A stretch of 64,000 bases of DNA from Clostridiales bacterium (GTDB lineage: Bacteria; Bacillota; Clostridia; Peptostreptococcales; Anaerovoracaceae), in NCBI GenBank assembly GCA_015243575.1, contig CP042469.1, positions 3,066,929 through 3,130,928 on the forward strand. Reading direction: 5' to 3'. The position numbers and the translations under genes were made by a program. The notes beneath the pieces were generated by a model. That model was given only the letters and a program-made list of their open reading frames with translations. It had not been told where the DNA came from and made no database searches. Positions 37,851 through 47,484 of the stretch are shown here, one piece after another (the first letter of the stretch is position 1; each line of letters opens with the position of its first letter).

Positions 37851-38104
37851 GATCGTTTCTCAACTTCCGTTTCATCCCTTTTTTCTTTGATAAAACGAAT
37901 ATCCTTGATCACAAAATGTAAATCAAATGCAATATACCCAAGGCACAGTAACAATCCAAAAATAATCCATCCCCAAACCGGCTTTGCGCCCTCCAGTTTC
38001 ATCACATTGATAAAGATCAACACAGCGATACTTGCAATCACAACGTCCTGAACGATCCTTATGATACAGACACCAAGGCTAAATCGCCGGTTTGAGTGTT
38101 TCAC
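37847..38104 (-). CDS. Small two-TM membrane protein, tandem paralogue A
   Basis: 85 residues beginning with GTG, two helices (about 12-32 and 43-62) and a Lys/Glu/Arg-rich tail. The GTG overlaps the stop of the dipeptidase gene by one base and its own stop overlaps the next ATG, so all three are translationally linked. Paralogue of the following gene. No function known. Confidence 0.7.
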   Translation of the reverse strand: MKHSNRRFSLGVCIIRIVQDVVIASIAVLIFINVMKLEGAKPVWGWIIFGLLLCLGYIAFDLHFVIKDIRFIKEKRDETEVEKRS

Positions 38105-39570
38105 TACTTCGCCTCCGCTCTTTTCTGGCCGTCAGCCAATCGAAAAATTGCATCTGCAAATATTTTAGCACATTTTACAAGATTTGTAATGGTAATATAT
38201 TCATTTTTTTGATGGGCAAGCTCTGGTTCTCCCGGAAAGTCCGCCCCGAAAGCCACAGTATTTTTAACAGCTCTGGCATAGGTACCGCCTCCGATGACCA
38301 GAGGCTCGCAGTTTACATCTCCGGTATGCTCTTTATAGACATCCATCAGAGTACAAATCATCGGGTCGTCCTTGGGCAGGTAGATCGGCGGCTGATGGCC
38401 TTTCTTGACAATCCCCATATTGTACTTGTTAATTACAGGAAGAAGCGCTCCATAGACCTGCTCTTCATTCATGGTGACCGGATATCTGATATTGATGGTC
38501 AGGCTGGCGGATTCATCGTCGATTTTCACCATGCCCACATTTAGTATCAGCTTGCCCGAAGGTTCATCCTCAAGACCGCAGCCAAGTGAGTCACCACATA
38601 GTTCAAAACCGATGTGTTCATTATAAAATTGAATAAAATCACCCAGTTCTTCATTGTCAAAGGACAGCTCTCCAAAGAATTTCATTAAAACTGAAACCGC
38701 ATTCAAGCCTTTTTCCGGCCTTGCGCCGTGGGAGGATACACCAAGTGTGGTGATTTCCAGATTTTTTCCAATTCCTTTGGCATTAATCTGGTAGCCTGTT
38801 GTCTTTTTAAATTCTGAAACCTTCTCCCGGATCGCATCATAGGAATCAAACTTTATTACTGACCTGGCATGATCCGCCACCATATTGGCAGCATTTCCAC
38901 CGGTCATGCTCCTTAATTTGATTCCCTTGGCATTGGCTGGAGTTTTACTGAGCTTTTTCACAATATCAAAGATCAAAATCCCCTTCTCACCGTGGATTGC
39001 AGGGAATTCGCCATCTGGAGTAAACCCAAAATCGGGATGCTTCACCCTCTTCAGATAATAGTCCATACCTTTCCAACCGGTTTCTTCATCCAGTCCAAGA
39101 ATCAGCCTCACTTTTTTTTCAGGAACAATCCCCGCGTCCTTTAGTGCTTTCATCGCATAAAATGCGGCGACGGTCGGTCCCTTATCATCAATGGCTCCTC
39201 GTCCATAGATGCGATCCTCTGAGATTTCGCCGCCATAAGGATCGAAGTCCCAGTCCTTTCCTTCCGGCACCACATCGAGATGACCCAGGATTCCCATGAT
39301 TTCCTCACTGGTTCCGGCAATTTCCCCTTTCTCATCAAGAAGGAAGCCTCCAAATTCGATATGTCCGCCGTAATGATCAATGTTTTCCGTATCAAACCCT
39401 TCCGCCTTGGCCTTTTTCAGCATATATTCAAAGGCTTCCTCAACACCCTTTCCAAAGGGAGCATCTGCAGCAGGTTCTCCCGCAACGCTCTTGATGGCCA
39501 ATAACTCCTGCAGGGTCTTAATCATTTCATCCTTATAATCATCAATTAAATCCAGGTATTTCTTTTCCAA
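38104..39570 (-). CDS. pepV: M20 family dipeptidase (PepV / Sapep-like)
   Basis: Cytosolic zinc dipeptidase for peptide use. 488 residues. Metal-site motifs are GHLDVVPEGKDW, YGRGAIDDKGPTVAA and LGLDEETGWKG; the C-terminal part has GGGTYARAVKNTVAFGADFPGE with a further His/Glu site. I start it at the TTG at 39570 because GGAGGTGG is five bases upstream; a further in-frame TTG at 39585 would place that site inside the gene. Linked by overlap to the two small membrane proteins downstream. Confidence 0.92.
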   Translation of the reverse strand: MEKKYLDLIDDYKDEMIKTLQELLAIKSVAGEPAADAPFGKGVEEAFEYMLKKAKAEGFDTENIDHYGGHIEFGGFLLDEKGEIAGTSEEIMGILGHLDVVPEGKDWDFDPYGGEISEDRIYGRGAIDDKGPTVAAFYAMKALKDAGIVPEKKVRLILGLDEETGWKGMDYYLKRVKHPDFGFTPDGEFPAIHGEKGILIFDIVKKLSKTPANAKGIKLRSMTGGNAANMVADHARSVIKFDSYDAIREKVSEFKKTTGYQINAKGIGKNLEITTLGVSSHGARPEKGLNAVSVLMKFFGELSFDNEELGDFIQFYNEHIGFELCGDSLGCGLEDEPSGKLILNVGMVKIDDESASLTINIRYPVTMNEEQVYGALLPVINKYNMGIVKKGHQPPIYLPKDDPMICTLMDVYKEHTGDVNCEPLVIGGGTYARAVKNTVAFGADFPGEPELAHQKNEYITITNLVKCAKIFADAIFRLADGQKRAEAK

Positions 39571-39650
39571 GTATTCCACCTCCAATCGTTGTCTCTTTCA
39601 GAATACCCCCGTCAGTACTCTACAGCACTTTAACGCTCTTACTATTGTTC

Positions 39651-40934
39651 TCACGGAGCTGACCGGATATACTCTTCCCCAAGAAGTGTCTTGATATCCG
39701 TTAGCGCCTGCTGCGCTCGAGACAGATGGCCTGATTCTGCCAGAGTCTGGTTTGTGCTCATTGTGCTGTCCAGTGGAATCACCGCATAGACATCTTTTCC
39801 ATTCTTCTTATATTTATCTACCCAAGTGGGTACCGCCTTCATATCGATGGTGAGGATCTGTTTTGTGCTTTTCATATACTGCAGATCAACTTCTGCAATC
39901 ATACCCTGCTCCGTGTACCGGTTATCCAGGGTTTCAAGCCTCTGGTTTGAGATGAGGTTGCCCATAGAATAGTACACGGGGACTTTTTTTCCCGATGCAT
40001 CGGTCAGAAGCTCCATGCCCTGCAGTACATGGGGATGAGAAGCAAAGATGATATCCGCACCAAACCCTGCTGTCTGTCTGGCAATATTCTGCTGATAATC
40101 ATTGGGAGATCTTTGGTATTCTTCACCCCAATGGTAATAGCAGATTACAAGTTCTGCACCGTCTGCTCTGGCATCCTGAATGCTCTGCTTGACCTTGAGT
40201 AGATCTTGATCCAGATTCCAATAGCTGAAGGTATTCAGAAGCGGCCATGCCTCTGCTGCGATATGACTTCCGTTAATTGTGGGAACACCTCCCACCTTCG
40301 GTGTTTCATAAGAATATGCTACAACACCTATTTTTACGCCTTTCACCTCAACGATGGTATAGTTCTTTTCACCGTCCAGTCTGGTGCCTGCTGTGTTAAG
40401 TCCGGCTTTTCTGGTCATTTCCAAGGTACGCTTCATCCCCGCAAGCCCTTTATCCATAATATGATTATTTGAGGTCAGCGCCACGTCAAAGCCAGCGTTC
40501 TTCATTGCGGAGGCAAGACTTTCCGGTGCGTTGAACGCTGGATAGCCAGTATAGGTACCACCGGCAAAGGTTGTTTCCAAATTGAACAAGGCCAGATCTG
40601 CCTGATTAATATATGGGATTAGATATTGAAAGTTATTATCGAAATTATATGTTCCTGTACTGCTGTCATATTGAGCAGTCAGCTGGGATTTATGAGCCAT
40701 CACATCTCCTACAGCCGAGATTCTGAGGCTGATCGCTTCCTCAGGCTCATCTGCAGGAGCAGGTTCAGCGGGGGAAGAAGGCAGTGGTATCTGACCTCCA
40801 TCTTGCCCATGTAAAAGAGGTGGGAGTATAAAATATAATCCCACCGCAATAATTGATGCTGCCGCTATTATGATGATCTTCTTCCAATGGTTAAAAATTG
40901 TATCTTTCATTTGAACAATAGCCAGCTCGTCCAT
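39651..40934 (-). CDS. CapA family (PGA_cap) membrane-anchored metallophosphatase-like protein
   Basis: 427 residues. One N-terminal membrane helix (about 20-40), a short Pro-rich spacer, then the CapA/metallophosphatase-type domain: ISAVGDVMAHKSQL, FNLETTFAG, LTSNNHIMDKGLAG, ICYYHWGEEYQRSPND and ASHPHVLQGMELL. The family includes poly-gamma-glutamate capsule proteins, but no capBC-like partners are nearby, so a wall-related function is only possible. The start is uncertain: the ATG at 40934 overlaps the nifU-like stop region without a clear ribosome binding site, and the ATG at 40910 is an alternative. Confidence 0.87.
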   Translation of the reverse strand: MDELAIVQMKDTIFNHWKKIIIIAAASIIAVGLYFILPPLLHGQDGGQIPLPSSPAEPAPADEPEEAISLRISAVGDVMAHKSQLTAQYDSSTGTYNFDNNFQYLIPYINQADLALFNLETTFAGGTYTGYPAFNAPESLASAMKNAGFDVALTSNNHIMDKGLAGMKRTLEMTRKAGLNTAGTRLDGEKNYTIVEVKGVKIGVVAYSYETPKVGGVPTINGSHIAAEAWPLLNTFSYWNLDQDLLKVKQSIQDARADGAELVICYYHWGEEYQRSPNDYQQNIARQTAGFGADIIFASHPHVLQGMELLTDASGKKVPVYYSMGNLISNQRLETLDNRYTEQGMIAEVDLQYMKSTKQILTIDMKAVPTWVDKYKKNGKDVYAVIPLDSTMSTNQTLAESGHLSRAQQALTDIKTLLGEEYIRSAP

Positions 40935-40935
40935 A

Positions 40936-41157
40936 CTAGACGGATTCGACGCCGGCGATCTCCGGATACTGCTCCTTTAAAATTCTTTCAATTCCGTTCT
41001 TTAAAGTCATCTGTGCTCCGGGGCAACCATGGCAGGCACCCTGCAGTCTTACTTTTACAATTTTGTCTGCAGTATATTCTACAAACTCTACGTCACCGCC
41101 ATCCCTTTGCAGAAATGGTCTGATCGTTTCCAGCGCGTCTTTAATATTCTGTTCCAT
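40936..41157 (-). CDS. NifU-like C-terminal domain protein (Fe-S scaffold)
   Basis: 73 residues consisting of one NifU_C domain: RPFLQRDGGDVEFVEYT and the cluster-binding LQGACHGCPGAQMTLKNGIE with its CxxC. Proteins of this kind carry or deliver Fe-S clusters. The ATG at 41157 has AAGGAGG upstream; the open frame extends six codons further without support. The Fe-S ferredoxin and reductases in the window are possible clients. Confidence 0.92.
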   Translation of the reverse strand: MEQNIKDALETIRPFLQRDGGDVEFVEYTADKIVKVRLQGACHGCPGAQMTLKNGIERILKEQYPEIAGVESV

Positions 41158-41253
41158 AATAATCCTCCTTAACATTTTGCCCTGCGCTTTCGCGCTATCT
41201 GGCAGATTTTATACTAGAAAAATCACAAATTTTGGATTTGCAGATTTTCATCG

Positions 41254-42459
41254 TCACTGCCATGTAGGCTCTACTGTATATAAATGAACAAATGCACCAT
41301 TTGTAATGGTCTTAATTACGACAGATTTGATGGGGTCCCCATTTTCATCAAAGGTTATATTGCCTGATGCACCGGGGTAATTTCGTGTCAAAGCAAGCTG
41401 AGTTCTGATGGCTTCTCCATTCACAGAGGTTCCAGCAGTGCCGATGGCATTGATAGCCAGTAAATATGCATCAAATCCGAGAGCCACTTCACTTGGCGGC
41501 TCTTTGTCCTGCCCATATTTTTCTCGATAGGCTTTTAAGAACACTTCTGTATTGGCGGTGATACCGACCTCCGCATCGAAATATGCCGAAAAAATTGCAC
41601 CCTCCACAGCAGATCCACCACTTTTTAGAAAGTCCTCATTTCCCCAACTATCCGTCCCCAAAAAGGTAAGCTGAATGCCTGCTTCCTTTGCCTGACGCAT
41701 AATTTCAAGCGCATCGGCTGTCCGGCTTGCAAGCAAGGCAACTGTTGCCCCGGAGTCTTTGATTTCCTTGAGCTGCTGCTTAAAATCTTTCTTCTCAGCG
41801 TGGTATTCCACCACCTTGGCCACTGCATATTCATTCCCCGTCAGCTGTACCAGCTTGTCACTAAAGGTCTGTGAAACTGCGGCGGCATAGTCGTCGTCAG
41901 CATCCTTCAGGATTGCCGCACTTGTTATCCCCAGCTGTTCCACGGTATACTTTGCCAGCGCAACCCCCTGAAAGGATTCCACGAAGCAGGTTCTGAAATA
42001 ATAATCGTTGCTGCTGGTCACAAGAGGATTTGTAGCAGTGATTGCAATTGCAGGAATTTTAGCCTCAGCAAATAAATCTGCCCCTACCAAGGAAAGGGTG
42101 TTTCCATAACTTCCCAGAACCACCGAAACCTTCTGATCTACGAGCTGCCGCGCGGCAGTGGCTGCAACGTCCACATCGGACTTATTGTCAGCATAGACCA
42201 GTTCGACCTTCTTGCCGAGGACTTCGGGGAAGAGTTCATGGGCCAATTCGATTCCCTGAAGTTCCAGTTTACCGTATTCTTTGTCCTTCCCCGACAGTGG
42301 CTCGAACACACCAATTCTGGCGACAGCGGTGTTGTCCGCTTCCGTTTCAATAAATGTACTTTTAAAATTACTATAGGTTGCACAGCCTGTTAGCATTGCA
42401 GCGCACAGCACGATCAACAGAGCGGTAAATGCCGCAGTCCGTCTTTGTCTCTTTATCAT
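41254..42459 (-). CDS. ABC transporter substrate-binding lipoprotein 3 (LivJ/LivK type)
   Basis: Third, most divergent binding protein of the cluster, 401 residues. Lipoprotein signal ends in MLTGC. The periplasmic-binding type 1 fold shows IGVFEPLSGKDKEYGKLELQ at the front and ATNPLVTSSNDYYFRTCF in the middle. Its two sister proteins have SCTNP here, and this one has lost the Cys. Start ATG at 42459 has GGAGAG upstream. It follows binding protein 2 with only a 19-base gap, so it is the last gene of the liv operon. Confidence 0.9.
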   Translation of the reverse strand: MIKRQRRTAAFTALLIVLCAAMLTGCATYSNFKSTFIETEADNTAVARIGVFEPLSGKDKEYGKLELQGIELAHELFPEVLGKKVELVYADNKSDVDVAATAARQLVDQKVSVVLGSYGNTLSLVGADLFAEAKIPAIAITATNPLVTSSNDYYFRTCFVESFQGVALAKYTVEQLGITSAAILKDADDDYAAAVSQTFSDKLVQLTGNEYAVAKVVEYHAEKKDFKQQLKEIKDSGATVALLASRTADALEIMRQAKEAGIQLTFLGTDSWGNEDFLKSGGSAVEGAIFSAYFDAEVGITANTEVFLKAYREKYGQDKEPPSEVALGFDAYLLAINAIGTAGTSVNGEAIRTQLALTRNYPGASGNITFDENGDPIKSVVIKTITNGAFVHLYTVEPTWQ

Positions 42460-42478
42460 GATTCTCTCCAAAAATCGC

Positions 42479-43669
42479 TCAATATGGTTCCACGAATGAT
42501 TTGTAAACGAACTGTCCTCCCTGAATGGTTTTGATCACGGCGGGCTTAACAGCATCTCCGTTTTCATCCAGTGTAACGAATCCTGTTGCTCCCTCGAAAT
42601 CCTGTGTCGAGGCAAGAGTATCTCTCAGAGCCGGTCCATCCGCAGTTCCGGCCTTCTCAATTGCTTCAAGAGCCAGCAGGTAAGCGTCAAAGCCCAATGC
42701 AGTTACGCCAACAGGCAACTCGTCTTTTCCATACTCAGCAGCAAATGCATTTTTGAATTCTGCTGCTTTATCCGTCAATGAAGCCGCGGGATCATAAAAG
42801 CCGGAAAACACGGCGCCTTCTGCTGCTTTACCGGCGAGCCGGAGTACCTCAGAATTTTCCCAAGTGTCACACCCCAGAAAAGGAAGGGTAATCCCAAGCT
42901 GTCTGGCCTGCTTCATGATCAGGGCGGATTCTGTGAGGCTGCCCGGAAAGAAGATGGCCTCAGCATCAGAGTCCTTAATCGCGGTAAGCTGGACCGTGAA
43001 GTCATTATCACCTGTGTTGTAGCCGCCTGCGTTTAGGACGCTGTTTTCATCCCCGGTCAGCAGCTTGAAATTTTCCGTAAATAGTTTCACAAGCGATACG
43101 GAATAGATGCTGGATTCTTCCTGAATAACAGCAATTTTCCTGTAACCGCCTTCCTTAAATGCGTAGTTTGCCATTACTTTGCCCTGGAACGCATCGGTGA
43201 AGCATACCCTGAAGTAATAATCGTTTCCAAACGTAACGAGCGGATTTGTACAGGATGTTCCAATTGCAGGTACCTGTGCGTCTTTAAAAACAGGCCCTGC
43301 CGCGATAGAATTAGAGCTTCCCCAGCTGCCCAGTACGACCTTTGCACCAAAATCATACACCAGTTTTTTTGCCGCATTCACAGATTCGATCTTATCCGAT
43401 TTATTGTCAACATATCTGAGCTCTACAGGCATTTCTTTTCCGTCAATGGTCACGGTGGGATACAGCTTGTGAGCAAGATCAATGCCCTGCTTTTCCAGTT
43501 TTCCGTCAGCTGCATTCCTGCCGGTCAAGGGCTCAAATACACCGACTATGATCGTCTCACGCAATGGTTTTTCGGCATTGGCAGTTTCGTTATCGGCATT
43601 GTCGCTGCAGCCTGCCATGAATGCAGACAGCATGAGCGTGGCTACCATCAAAAAGGCGACCTTTTTCAT
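42479..43669 (-). CDS. ABC transporter substrate-binding lipoprotein 2 (LivJ/LivK type)
   Basis: 396 residues, signal peptide with lipobox AFMAGC. Type 1 periplasmic-binding fold: VGVFEPLTGRNAADGKLEKQ, then SCTNPLVTFGNDYYFRVCF and the hinge-side GCDTWENSEVLR. Close paralogue of the binding protein at 47485-48729. AAAGGAG precedes the ATG. Located after livF, so its expression is expected to be lower than that of the first binding protein. Confidence 0.92.
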   Translation of the reverse strand: MKKVAFLMVATLMLSAFMAGCSDNADNETANAEKPLRETIIVGVFEPLTGRNAADGKLEKQGIDLAHKLYPTVTIDGKEMPVELRYVDNKSDKIESVNAAKKLVYDFGAKVVLGSWGSSNSIAAGPVFKDAQVPAIGTSCTNPLVTFGNDYYFRVCFTDAFQGKVMANYAFKEGGYRKIAVIQEESSIYSVSLVKLFTENFKLLTGDENSVLNAGGYNTGDNDFTVQLTAIKDSDAEAIFFPGSLTESALIMKQARQLGITLPFLGCDTWENSEVLRLAGKAAEGAVFSGFYDPAASLTDKAAEFKNAFAAEYGKDELPVGVTALGFDAYLLALEAIEKAGTADGPALRDTLASTQDFEGATGFVTLDENGDAVKPAVIKTIQGGQFVYKSFVEPY

Positions 43670-43778
43670 TGCTTTTTCTCCTTTACCCCATTTGAAAAGT
43701 ATAACACACTTGAGCAGCGGGGTTTAAACGCAGCTGCGGTCCCCTACTCGCATTGCACCCATATTGCCGCAAACTGTG

Positions 43779-44483
43779 TTACTCTCCCAGATACGCCTTG
43801 CGGACCTGGTCGTTGCCCAGAAGTTCTTTTCCCGTTCCTGAAATGGTGATGACTCCGGTTTCCATTACGTATCCGTAATCGGAAATTTCCAGCGCAGCCT
43901 TAGCATTCTGCTCGATCAGAAGCACATTCACTCCCGCTTTATTGATTTCCTTGATGATGCTGAAAATACTCTTTACAATAAGAGGGGCAAGTCCCAGGGA
44001 CGGTTCGTCCATCATCAGGAGCTTGGGGCGTCCCATCAGGGAGCGAGCCACAGCCAGCATCTGCTGTTCTCCGCCGGAAAGCGTTCCTGCCGCCTGCCAT
44101 TTTCTTTCTTCCAGCCTCGGAAAGAGTTCGAATACCCAATTCCTGTCTTTCGCGATTTCCACCTTGTCTTTTCTTGTATATGCTCCCAGAGCAATATTTT
44201 CGTCTACCGTCAGGTCGGGGAACACTCTTCTTCCTTCCGGAGTGAGTATGACGCCGCCCTTGACGATATTTTTCGTTTTTTCATTGGTGATGTCTTTTCC
44301 GTCATTAATCACCGAACCGGAGGTTTTCTGGATCAGACTCATGATCGCTTTCAGCGTCGTGCTCTTCCCCGCTCCATTTGCTCCCACCAGAGAAATGATC
44401 TTGCCTTCTTCTATGTTCAGGCTGATGCCTCTCAGTGCGTGAATTCCACCGTAGTGGACATGTAAATCTTTAATTTCCAGCAT
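43779..44483 (-). CDS. livF: Branched-chain amino acid ABC transporter ATPase LivF
   Basis: 234-residue ATPase. Walker A GANGAGKSTTLKAIM, signature LSGGEQQMLAVARSLM, Walker B LLMMDEPSLGLAP, and the LivF-type HYGGIHALRGISL N-terminus. The ATG overlaps the livG stop by one base (TAATG). Confidence 0.95.
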   Translation of the reverse strand: MLEIKDLHVHYGGIHALRGISLNIEEGKIISLVGANGAGKSTTLKAIMSLIQKTSGSVINDGKDITNEKTKNIVKGGVILTPEGRRVFPDLTVDENIALGAYTRKDKVEIAKDRNWVFELFPRLEERKWQAAGTLSGGEQQMLAVARSLMGRPKLLMMDEPSLGLAPLIVKSIFSIIKEINKAGVNVLLIEQNAKAALEISDYGYVMETGVITISGTGKELLGNDQVRKAYLGE

Positions 44484-45328
44484 TATTCATCCACCCCCAG
44501 ATACGCTTCGATTACGCGCGGATTGTTCTGAATCTCAGCCGGGTTGCCATCCGCAATCTTGATTCCGTAATCCAGAACATAGATCCTTTCACAGATTCCC
44601 ATAACAAGCTGCATATGATGCTCGATCATCAAAATGGAAAGATCGAAATCGTCCCGGATCTTACCGATAAAATGCATCAGTTCATCGGATTCCTGCGGGT
44701 TCATTCCTGCCGCAGGTTCATCTAAAAGCAGCAAAGACGGCTTGGTGGCCAAGGCCCTTGCGATTTCAAGATGCCTTTGTTTGCCGTAAGGAAGCGAGGA
44801 TGCGATGTCATCCTTATTTTTATCAAGGTCGAGAATACGCAGGAGATCCATGGATTCCGCTCTCATCTGCTGCTCCTCCTTACGATTTAACCGGAAGGTG
44901 GCGGAAAAGATATTCGCCTTGATATTCATGTGTTTTGCAATCAGTACATTCTCGAAAACGGTGAGATCTTTGAAAAGCCTGATATTCTGGAAGGTTCTTG
45001 CAACCCCCATTTTCGTGATCCTGTCAGGGGAAAGGATTATCGATTTTGTATATTTCCCCTTATTTTCCCCTTGGTAAAGCTCTTTCATCTTCCCGCGGGG
45101 ATGGTTGGTTATGATCATCTTATCATTCAGGTAGAGAGCTCCGTTGGTCGGTGCATACACGCCGGTAACAACATTGAATGCCGTTGTTTTGCCTGCACCG
45201 TTTGGCCCGATCAAACCGATGATCTCACCTTTGCGGACTTCAAGGCTCAGATTGTTTACAGCAACGACTCCTCCAAACTGCATTGTGATGTCTTCTAGGC
45301 GAAGTACGCTCGTATTAGCATTATCCAT
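44483..45328 (-). CDS. livG: Branched-chain amino acid ABC transporter ATPase LivG
   Basis: 281 residues. Walker A GPNGAGKTTAFNVVTG, signature here SSLPYGKQRHLEIARAL, Walker B LLLLDEPAAGMNPQE, all LivG-specific, with the longer helical insert (about 70-140). GGAGGTG precedes the ATG. Overlaps the livM end by eight bases. Confidence 0.95.
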   Translation of the reverse strand: MDNANTSVLRLEDITMQFGGVVAVNNLSLEVRKGEIIGLIGPNGAGKTTAFNVVTGVYAPTNGALYLNDKMIITNHPRGKMKELYQGENKGKYTKSIILSPDRITKMGVARTFQNIRLFKDLTVFENVLIAKHMNIKANIFSATFRLNRKEEQQMRAESMDLLRILDLDKNKDDIASSLPYGKQRHLEIARALATKPSLLLLDEPAAGMNPQESDELMHFIGKIRDDFDLSILMIEHHMQLVMGICERIYVLDYGIKIADGNPAEIQNNPRVIEAYLGVDE

Positions 45329-46421
45329 TCAACGCACCTCCCTTTTTTGTAGAATTCCCCCATAATCTATTTTTGATTCTCTTAAAGAAATGAATCAGGC
45401 CATCCCAGGAAAATTCTTTCTGACCCATGATCCCTCTTCTCCAGAAGAGAACTACCAGCATGAGGATGATCGAAAAAACGACCATTCTAAATCCGGTACG
45501 AAGAAGCGGCACCTGAAAGTCACCGATCATCATAGGCTGATCGAGGAAACGCAGCCACCATTCCTTTGCCGCTGTAACCAAAAATGCTGCAATAATGCTT
45601 CCGGTAACGCTTCCCATTCCTCCGATTACGATAATGAGAAGGATGTTGTAGGTCAGCATGATCGGGAATGTGGTCGAAGTGATCGCTCCAAGGTACATTG
45701 CCAGCAAAGCCCCGGAAATTCCTGTAAAGAACGAGCTGATAATAAATGACATCTGCTTATGGGTTGAAAGCTTGATTCCCATTGCTTCCGCCGCGATCTC
45801 ATCCTCCCGAATTGCTTTGAAGGCCCGCCCGTAGGAGCTGGTCAAAAGCAGTACGATGATGCCAATACAGATGGCGGTAACGATAAAGGGCGTATAATAG
45901 GAAGGATTGCCGGGAATGTTGTTGAGACCCAGTGATCCATTGGTGATACGGTTAAAGGGCGAGCTTCCAACGAGGATTCTGACGATTTCCGAGAATCCGA
46001 GGGTAGCAATCGCAAAATAATCGCTCTTAAGACGCAATACCGGAGCGCCTACGATGGCGGCGAGCAGCGCTGCGAGCAGTCCACCTGCAATAATGCCAAG
46101 CCATAGGGGAAGCTCCACATTTGCCAGGGAATCAGTGATTCCGTAAAGATAATATACATTGGCCTTTTTATCTACCGGTATAGTCAGTACCGCATAGGTG
46201 TAGGCTCCGATTGCCATAAAGCCTGCCTGTCCAAGGGAAAACAGTCCGGTGAAACCGTTCAGCAGGTTCATGGAAACTGCGACAAGCGCATAAATCGTAC
46301 CGAGCTGCAGTACAGTCCGCAGCATCGAAGAGCTTGAGACTTCTTCTCCGACATAGAAGATAAAAGCCGCGATTACAAGTCCTGCGATGATGGAACAAAT
46401 GATTTTCGTCTTTTTCTTCAT
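45321..46421 (-). CDS. livM: Branched-chain amino acid ABC transporter permease LivM
   Basis: 366-residue membrane protein with about nine or ten helices. NGFTGLFSLGQAGFMAIGAY is the family signature near the N-terminus, and the EAA-like loop is GRAFKAIREDEIAAEAMGI. A charged C-terminal tail of about 35 residues (RRGIMGQKEFSWDG...) is longer than in most homologues. Confidence 0.94.
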   Translation of the reverse strand: MKKKTKIICSIIAGLVIAAFIFYVGEEVSSSSMLRTVLQLGTIYALVAVSMNLLNGFTGLFSLGQAGFMAIGAYTYAVLTIPVDKKANVYYLYGITDSLANVELPLWLGIIAGGLLAALLAAIVGAPVLRLKSDYFAIATLGFSEIVRILVGSSPFNRITNGSLGLNNIPGNPSYYTPFIVTAICIGIIVLLLTSSYGRAFKAIREDEIAAEAMGIKLSTHKQMSFIISSFFTGISGALLAMYLGAITSTTFPIMLTYNILLIIVIGGMGSVTGSIIAAFLVTAAKEWWLRFLDQPMMIGDFQVPLLRTGFRMVVFSIILMLVVLFWRRGIMGQKEFSWDGLIHFFKRIKNRLWGNSTKKGGALNG

Positions 46422-46424
46422 AAT

Positions 46425-47312
46425 CTACACCTTCTCCGCTAAAGTTTCGCCAAACAAGCCCGTTGGCCTGAACATAAGCACGACAATGAGCAGAACGAAC
46501 GTAAAGACATCGCTAAATTCCGAATACCCTGCCGCTTTGATAAATGTTTCACTAATGCCGATCAAGAACCCGCCCAGTACTGCGCCCGGAATGCTTCCGA
46601 TTCCGCCAAAAACTGCTGCGACGAAGCACTTGAGCCCGGGAAGCGAGCCCGCAAGGGGAAATACGGACGGACGCGGGGTGAAATAAAGCATGGAGCCCAG
46701 CGCCGCCAGAAAACATCCTATGATAAAGGTGACGCTGATAACGGTATTGATCTCAATCCCCATCAGCTTGGCGGTCTCAAAATCCTTGGATACAGCCCGC
46801 ATTGCCATTCCGATCTTTGTTTTCTTAATAATAAGCATAAGAAGAATCAGTGCTCCGATCGTAATAATCGGTGTTATGAAGGTCACCACCGAAGTGGACA
46901 CCTCTCCAAACGTCAAGGTTTTGTTCAGGATCGGAATTGACGGATACTGCTTCGGCAGTGCTGAGAATAAATATGTCGCCAGATTCTGAAGCAGAAATGA
47001 AACTCCGATGGCCGAAATCATGATGGACATTCTCGGCGAGGATCTCAGCGGCGAATATGCAAACTTTTCAATGAGAACTCCGAGAAGTATCGTGCTTATG
47101 ATCACAATACCAGCAGAGATATACCAGGGTATCATGAAATCAACCATGGCAAAGATCATGAAGTAAGCCGCCATCATAAAAATATCGCCGTGAGCGAAAT
47201 TGATCAGCCGCAGAATCCCGTATACCATTGTATATCCGATTGCGATGAGGGCATATATCCCGCCGATTGAAATGCCTGCCAGACAGTATTGTAAAAATGC
47301 TGTTGTGGTCAT
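46425..47312 (-). CDS. livH: Branched-chain amino acid ABC transporter permease LivH
   Basis: 295-residue permease with about eight helices: GGIYALIAIGYTMVYGILRL at the N-terminus, INFAHGDIFMMAAY and the EAA loop KIGMAMRAVSKDFETAKLMG. AGGAGG precedes the ATG. Partner of LivM, which begins three bases downstream. Confidence 0.95.
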   Translation of the reverse strand: MTTTAFLQYCLAGISIGGIYALIAIGYTMVYGILRLINFAHGDIFMMAAYFMIFAMVDFMIPWYISAGIVIISTILLGVLIEKFAYSPLRSSPRMSIMISAIGVSFLLQNLATYLFSALPKQYPSIPILNKTLTFGEVSTSVVTFITPIITIGALILLMLIIKKTKIGMAMRAVSKDFETAKLMGIEINTVISVTFIIGCFLAALGSMLYFTPRPSVFPLAGSLPGLKCFVAAVFGGIGSIPGAVLGGFLIGISETFIKAAGYSEFSDVFTFVLLIVVLMFRPTGLFGETLAEKV

Positions 47313-47347
47313 TATTTAGTTGCCTCCTAGATTAAAAATTAATTCAA

Positions 47348-47435
47348 TTTGTAAAGATATATCAAGCTCGTAGCTTGACACATCTTTGCAAACTGCAGAA
47401 AGAGCGGTGGGAGGTCGATAAACCCCCCGCCGCCT
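47348..47435 (-). other. Two hairpins between binding protein 1 and livH
   Basis: A GC-rich stem (47404-47414 with 47423-47433, one mismatch and one wobble) followed by CTTTCTG, and a long imperfect hairpin (47348-47392) containing the stem TCAAGC/GCTTGA. Such structures often trim or protect mRNA so that the binding protein is made in excess over the membrane parts. Confidence 0.55.
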
Positions 47436-47484
47436 CGCAATTTACAGAAATTTCCCGCGTCAAGCCTTTTTAGGCCTGTTGCTG

